Below, one piece after another: positions 5,423 to 8,308 of a stretch of DNA of 8,308 bases; position 1 is the stretch's first letter, and each line of letters begins with the position of its first letter. Source of the stretch: Candidatus Latescibacterota bacterium (GTDB lineage: Bacteria > JAAXHH01 > JABIQT01); the NCBI GenBank assembly GCA_018667995.1, contig JABIQT010000144.1:1-8308 (forward strand). Direction: 5' to 3'. A program made the position numbers and the translations under genes. The notes below the pieces were generated by a model. That model did no database searches. It saw only the letters and a list, made by a program, of their open reading frames with translations, and was not told the origin of the DNA.

Positions 5423-7663
5423 TCAAGACTCCTGCAATGCCCGAATCTCAAGATTGGCCTGGCGCAAACGGTCTGCCATGGTGGTGCACAGCCCCGTGAA
5501 GAACTTCTCCGTGATCTGCTGCGCGTCGTCCACCTTCAGGTCAAAATCCGCACGTGAGATCACATATAGCTCACAGTCTTCCTCTACTACAGCATCCGCC
5601 GAACGGGGCGCATTGTCCAGGAAAGACATGTCCCCGAAGAAATCGCCCCGGCCAAATGTGACGATGTGATGGTGCCTGTCGTCCTTGAGTGGCAGCATGA
5701 TCTTGACGGTGCCCCGACGGATCAGGAATAACTCGTCCTCTTCATTTCCGCGGGAGAATATCTTCTCGCCCGACTTGAAAGACTGTTCCGTGACACAGGG
5801 GCGCAGCATCGTTATATCATCCGGAGACAGTCCCGATAGAATGTGCACCTGACTCAGGTCGAGCGCCTGTTCTTGCGGTGGCGCAGCGATTTCAGCCGCC
5901 TGGATGGTGCGGTCCTCCGCCCATGACAGCGCGGAATCCAATTCGTTGAACAGCCGGATTCCTCCTCCTGCCAGAAGCCCGACTTGCGACAGATAATCCT
6001 GAAAACTCATGCCGGAAGACATAGAACGAGGTAGATCTGCGAGAATGAGATGACCGTCCTGCTCTTCCAGCTGCACCTCAATCTGTTCGAGCCTGTGTGC
6101 GGCCGTGAAGTCCAGCGAACTCACACGTTTCATGTGCAGGATAATGTACCTACATCCGGCAATTAGCGGCCGCATCTCAGAGAGCAGCTGATCCGCCGTG
6201 CCGAAAAACAGCGGTCCCTGCAGTTCTATCACCACGGTCTGCCTACCATCTCTCTCCAGGATGGCCATGGCGTCCGGAAGCCGTCGCTTCTTGGAAAAAG
6301 TCTCGTTCCCGAAGAGGGTCCGGCGAACCACGGAACTCCGTATCTGCTCCCGTAGAAAGAGAAGAATAGCGAATCCTACGCCGACGCCTGCCGCAGACAT
6401 CAGATCAGCGGCCACTGCCGTCACCACAACCAGGAAGATGACCATAAAATCAAGGAGGGTGGATTTCTGCAACAGCAGATGAAACATCTCACGGTCGATC
6501 ATACGCACGCCCACGACCATAAGGATACCGGCCAGGGCCGCCACGGGAATCCAAGCTACGAGATCGCCGATGAGTAGAAACGCGGTCAAGGCGAAGGCAC
6601 CGTTCAGAATACCGGACAACCGCGTGCGTCCGCCGCTCGTTACATTTACTAAGGTAGGCCCCATGGTTCCGGCGCCCGGCATACCGCCTGTGAGAGCAGC
6701 CGCGATATTGCCGAGGCCCTGGCCGACGATTTCGCGGTTGGAATTATGGCTTCGTCGTGTCAAGGCGTCCAATATAACACCCGTTTTCAGCGTGTCGATG
6801 GACAGCAATACTGAAAGGGTCAGAGCGGGTACAAGGATTAGTCCTAGGGCGTGGAGATCCAGCTGGCCTGCCGCGGACCATCTTGTTACAATCGTCTCGA
6901 AGAATCCCGGGCCATCCCCGGAACTAATTGCGCCGATGATATACGGGTTGCCGTCAAGGCTCAGAAGTCCGGGATAGGTGAAGGACAGGCCAAAATATAC
7001 CGCCACACCGCAGCCGAGCGCGATGATCGGGGCGGGAACGAGTTTGGTGATCCTACCCGCGTATACCATCGCCAGAATGGCCACGGCGCCGACAATGATA
7101 GAGGGGTTCTGCCAGAGTGCCGGCTCTCCGAGTGCCTGAAAGAAGCCTGACCCTTTCGGCATTCCCAGGAATTTGGGCAGTTGACTCGTAAATATAATAA
7201 TACCCACACCGCTCAGATAACCCGCAACCACCGGATAGGGGATGAATTTGATGATGCTGCCGCCGCCCAGAATACCGTAGAAAAATTGCAATATGCCGGA
7301 GATCATTCCGGCAAGTACCAGCAGTAGCGGAATCAGTTCCGGATCCAGCTCACCGGGACCCACCGCCACGAGGGATATCGCCAGGGCACCCATAACCGCG
7401 GCGGCCGGCGCACAGGGAGCGGTGATAATGCCAGGGGCGCCGCCGAATATCGGGGCGACCAGACCCAGCGTGATAGCACCGACAATACCAGCCAGGGCAC
7501 CGATGGCGACGGCATCCCCACCGAGGGGGGCGTACACGATCAGACCAAAAGCAATCGCCGAGGGCAAGGCCACCAGCATGGAGGCGAGACCACCAAATAT
7601 CTCACCAGACTTACCTGTGGCCGAATGGGTAGAGCCAGCACCATCACGGGACTGCGTGTTCAT
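5423..7663 (-). CDS. SulP-family inorganic anion transporter with fused STAS and cyclic-nucleotide-binding domains
   Basis: This is a 746-residue inner-membrane permease for sulfate, bicarbonate or another anion; the substrate cannot be read from sequence. Residues ~20-440 are the SulP membrane domain, with LPSAIAFGL, GGAPGIITAPCAPAAAV, the family block GILQFFYGILGGGSIIKFIP and PVVAGYLSGVGIII (122-156), and a second-half block GGMPGAGTMGPTLVNVTSGG. Residues ~464-585 are a STAS domain with VSSLDFTAAHRL (514-525); T520 sits where SpoIIAA-type domains carry the phosphorylated Ser. Residues ~604-720 are a cNMP-binding domain with phosphate cassette FFGDMSFLDNAPRSAD (675-690). It keeps the key R687 but has Asp678 where CRP-like domains have Glu. 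A helix ends the protein. Free SulP proteins are usually ~550-600 residues; the extra length is the cNMP domain. GGAG precedes the ATG by 5 nt. The gene is convergent with the SUMF1 operon. Confidence 0.95.
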   Translation of the reverse strand: MNTQSRDGAGSTHSATGKSGEIFGGLASMLVALPSAIAFGLIVYAPLGGDAVAIGALAGIVGAITLGLVAPIFGGAPGIITAPCAPAAAVMGALAISLVAVGPGELDPELIPLLLVLAGMISGILQFFYGILGGGSIIKFIPYPVVAGYLSGVGIIIFTSQLPKFLGMPKGSGFFQALGEPALWQNPSIIVGAVAILAMVYAGRITKLVPAPIIALGCGVAVYFGLSFTYPGLLSLDGNPYIIGAISSGDGPGFFETIVTRWSAAGQLDLHALGLILVPALTLSVLLSIDTLKTGVILDALTRRSHNSNREIVGQGLGNIAAALTGGMPGAGTMGPTLVNVTSGGRTRLSGILNGAFALTAFLLIGDLVAWIPVAALAGILMVVGVRMIDREMFHLLLQKSTLLDFMVIFLVVVTAVAADLMSAAGVGVGFAILLFLREQIRSSVVRRTLFGNETFSKKRRLPDAMAILERDGRQTVVIELQGPLFFGTADQLLSEMRPLIAGCRYIILHMKRVSSLDFTAAHRLEQIEVQLEEQDGHLILADLPRSMSSGMSFQDYLSQVGLLAGGGIRLFNELDSALSWAEDRTIQAAEIAAPPQEQALDLSQVHILSGLSPDDITMLRPCVTEQSFKSGEKIFSRGNEEDELFLIRRGTVKIMLPLKDDRHHHIVTFGRGDFFGDMSFLDNAPRSADAVVEEDCELYVISRADFDLKVDDAQQITEKFFTGLCTTMADRLRQANLEIRALQES

Positions 7664-7668
7664 AATAT

Positions 7669-7672
7669 CTCC
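7669..7672 (-). promoter_or_regulatory. Ribosome-binding site of the SulP gene
   Basis: Read on the minus strand, GGAG lies 5 nt before the ATG at 7663. No other in-frame start near it has a better site, which supports the chosen start. Confidence 0.6.
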
Positions 7673-7710
7673 ATTTTCTGACAGGACAGCTGCATCCCAT
7701 TTGATATCTC

Positions 7711-7720
7711 AACGATCGTT
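7711..7720. repeat. 10-bp palindrome upstream of the SulP gene, candidate operator
   Basis: AACGATCGTT is perfectly self-complementary. It is flanked by the arms TGATA (7702-7706) and TATCA (7722-7726), slightly off the same centre. It lies about 48 nt upstream of the SulP start, just downstream of the candidate -10 element. That position would suit a repressor site, but one short palindrome can occur by chance. Confidence 0.3.
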
Positions 7721-7749
7721 TTATCATTGTTCACGGACACTCGTCGCAA
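7720..7749 (-). promoter_or_regulatory. Weak sigma70-like promoter candidate for the SulP gene
   Basis: On the minus strand TTGCGA (7749-7744, 4 of 6) and GATAAA (7725-7720, 4 of 6) are separated by 18 nt. The start of transcription would fall on or next to the AACGATCGTT palindrome, leaving a leader of roughly 50 nt. The match is weak and found by eye. Confidence 0.25.
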
Positions 7750-8199
7750 CGGCTCCATGGAAGTGTGTCCATTCGGTTTCTGAGTGTTGGAGCTTGTAAT
7801 TCATGAGACGGTCGCCGAATGGCCAGCCAATTACGTTTTAGCAGGCTAGACTCTGAGACGGACAAGCTCAGCGGTCTTCAATATAATCTGAATGCTGGGG
7901 ACGGCGGTTTCGGCTTGAAGACAGTTCTTCGAAATGTGATTTTGAAGGAGTATAGCTCATACTTCGGTATGTGTCCAATAATTAGGGATAGTCTCACGTT
8001 CGAGAGATGGTATTCCGGACTTAGGGACCGCAGCCAATGCGGATAGAAATCAGCATTGGCCACTACTAGGATACTGGTCCCATCAGGTCGGGCGTGGTAG
8101 GATAATTGAGCCTGGTTAAAGACTCCGACAAGTAACCTACCCATATCCGGCATCGCCGTATCTAAGTATGGGAACAGATGTGCTTGACAGACTCCAATT
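7750..8199. other. AT-richer stretch with no confidently assigned gene
   Basis: Two open frames overlap here. The plus-strand frame 7819-8046 (75 codons, starts MASQLRFSRLDSETDKLSG) and the minus-strand frame 8153-7878 (91 codons, starts MPDMGRLLVGVFNQAQLS) both look mildly protein-like. Neither has a ribosome-binding site or a recognisable motif, and they cover the same bases, so at most one is real. Codon use in both is rich in rare codons (CTA, ATA, AGA/AGG) compared with the SulP and SUMF1 genes. A tRNA-like T-loop was looked for and not found. The stretch may be a decayed gene or plain intergenic DNA. Confidence 0.5.
8033..8060. repeat. Perfect 8-bp inverted repeat with 12-base spacer
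   Basis: GCCAATGC (8033-8040) and GCATTGGC (8053-8060) are exact reverse complements around GGATAGAAATCA. The stem would form a stable RNA hairpin in either direction. No T-run follows on either side, so it is not a classic terminator. The stop codon of the plus-strand frame 7819-8046 falls in the loop. Confidence 0.45.
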
Positions 8200-8230
8200 T
8201 TGACTTATTGTAAAGCCGATCTGTTATATT
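8200..8230 (+). promoter_or_regulatory. Promoter candidate with extended -10 near the right edge
   Basis: TTGACT (8200-8205, 5 of 6 to the -35 consensus) and TATATT (8225-8230, 5 of 6 to the -10 consensus) are 19 nt apart. The TG at 8222-8223 forms an extended -10 (TGTTATATT), which can offset the long spacer. The surrounding sequence is AT-rich. A further TTGACA at 8184-8189 has no good -10 partner. This suggests a plus-strand gene starting near or beyond the window edge. Confidence 0.45.
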
Positions 8231-8243
8231 GGTAAAGCGAAAG

Positions 8244-8249
8244 TATAAT
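8244..8249 (+). promoter_or_regulatory. Second -10 element with perfect TATAAT
   Basis: TATAAT at 8244-8249 matches the -10 consensus fully. The sequence 17 nt upstream (CTGTTA, 8221-8226) is a poor -35, so activity would need an activator or may be absent. It lies 14 nt downstream of the extended -10 at 8225-8230, giving a possible tandem arrangement. Confidence 0.3.
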
Positions 8250-8251
8250 CG

Positions 8252-8271
8252 GTTCTGGCCTCTGGCCGAAC
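8252..8271 (+). repeat. Stem-loop just downstream of the right-edge promoters
   Basis: GTTC-T-GGCC (8252-8260) pairs with GGCC-GAAC (8264-8271) across the loop TCT, an 8-bp stem with one bulged T. It would lie at the very start of a transcript made from either promoter candidate and just before the possible ATG at 8280. It may be an operator or a 5'-leader hairpin. Confidence 0.35.
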
Positions 8272-8279
8272 ATACCAAT

Positions 8280-8308
8280 ATGACGAGCTTCCAGGCATAT
8301 GCCGGTCC
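8280..8308 (+). CDS. Possible start of a gene running off the right edge
   Basis: An ATG at 8280 opens a frame reading MTSFQAYAG to the window end, with no stop in the nine codons visible. It is supported mainly by the promoter-like elements 30-80 nt upstream. There is no ribosome-binding site before it, so the true start may lie beyond the window. Nothing can be said about its function. Confidence 0.15.

Noticed and set aside
7293-7799. 168-codon plus-strand frame antisense to the SulP N-terminus
   Set aside because: Its product is a low-complexity Ala/Pro/Ser sequence opposite well-conserved SulP membrane segments.

Overview
The window looks like an accessory stretch of a Gram-negative bacterial chromosome or metagenomic contig. 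The protein families present (a family 5 periplasmic solute-binding protein, an exported SH3/TPR/SUMF1 protein, a YdcF/DUF218 membrane protein and a SulP permease with a cyclic-nucleotide sensor) fit a free-living or environmental bacterium. Nothing in the sequence fixes the taxon. Coding regions are moderately GC-rich; the last ~500 bases are visibly more AT-rich and gene-poor.

Left part (1-2450): a decayed zone. It begins inside an OppA/DppA-type peptide-binding protein gene that is open in two frames joined by a one-base loss in a short A-run near 286-289. No permease or ATPase genes follow. Next come about 300 bases with no recognisable gene but a coding-like minus-strand frame (1425-1601). 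Then a heavily mutated IS3-family transposase remnant follows (about 1784-2139), with several frameshifts and no recognisable ends. About 300 further bases contain another unassigned minus-strand open frame and a GAGA-capped hairpin.

Centre (2447-5204): two intact plus-strand genes, 6 nt apart, almost certainly one transcription unit. The first encodes a 210-residue single-span membrane protein with a divergent DUF218/YdcF domain. The second encodes a 701-residue exported protein with two bacterial SH3 domains, TPR-like helices and a C-terminal SUMF1/formylglycine-generating-enzyme-like domain that keeps only one of the two catalytic cysteine positions. SH3, TPR and DUF218 domains together suggest a cell-envelope role, but no biochemical function can be read from the sequence.

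Right part (5205-8308): a convergent 746-residue SulP-family anion transporter with STAS and cyclic-nucleotide-binding domains fused at its C-terminus. A possible 44-codon small ORF lies just past its stop. Upstream of it are a weak promoter and a 10-bp palindrome, then a gene-poor AT-rich stretch with an 8-bp perfect inverted repeat. At the window edge, promoter-like elements and a stem-loop precede what may be the start of a plus-strand gene that runs off the window.

I found no RNA gene, CRISPR array or intact mobile element. The most notable items are the DUF218 + SH3/TPR/SUMF1 pair and the three-part SulP-STAS-cNMP fusion. Neither is proven to be an undescribed system.
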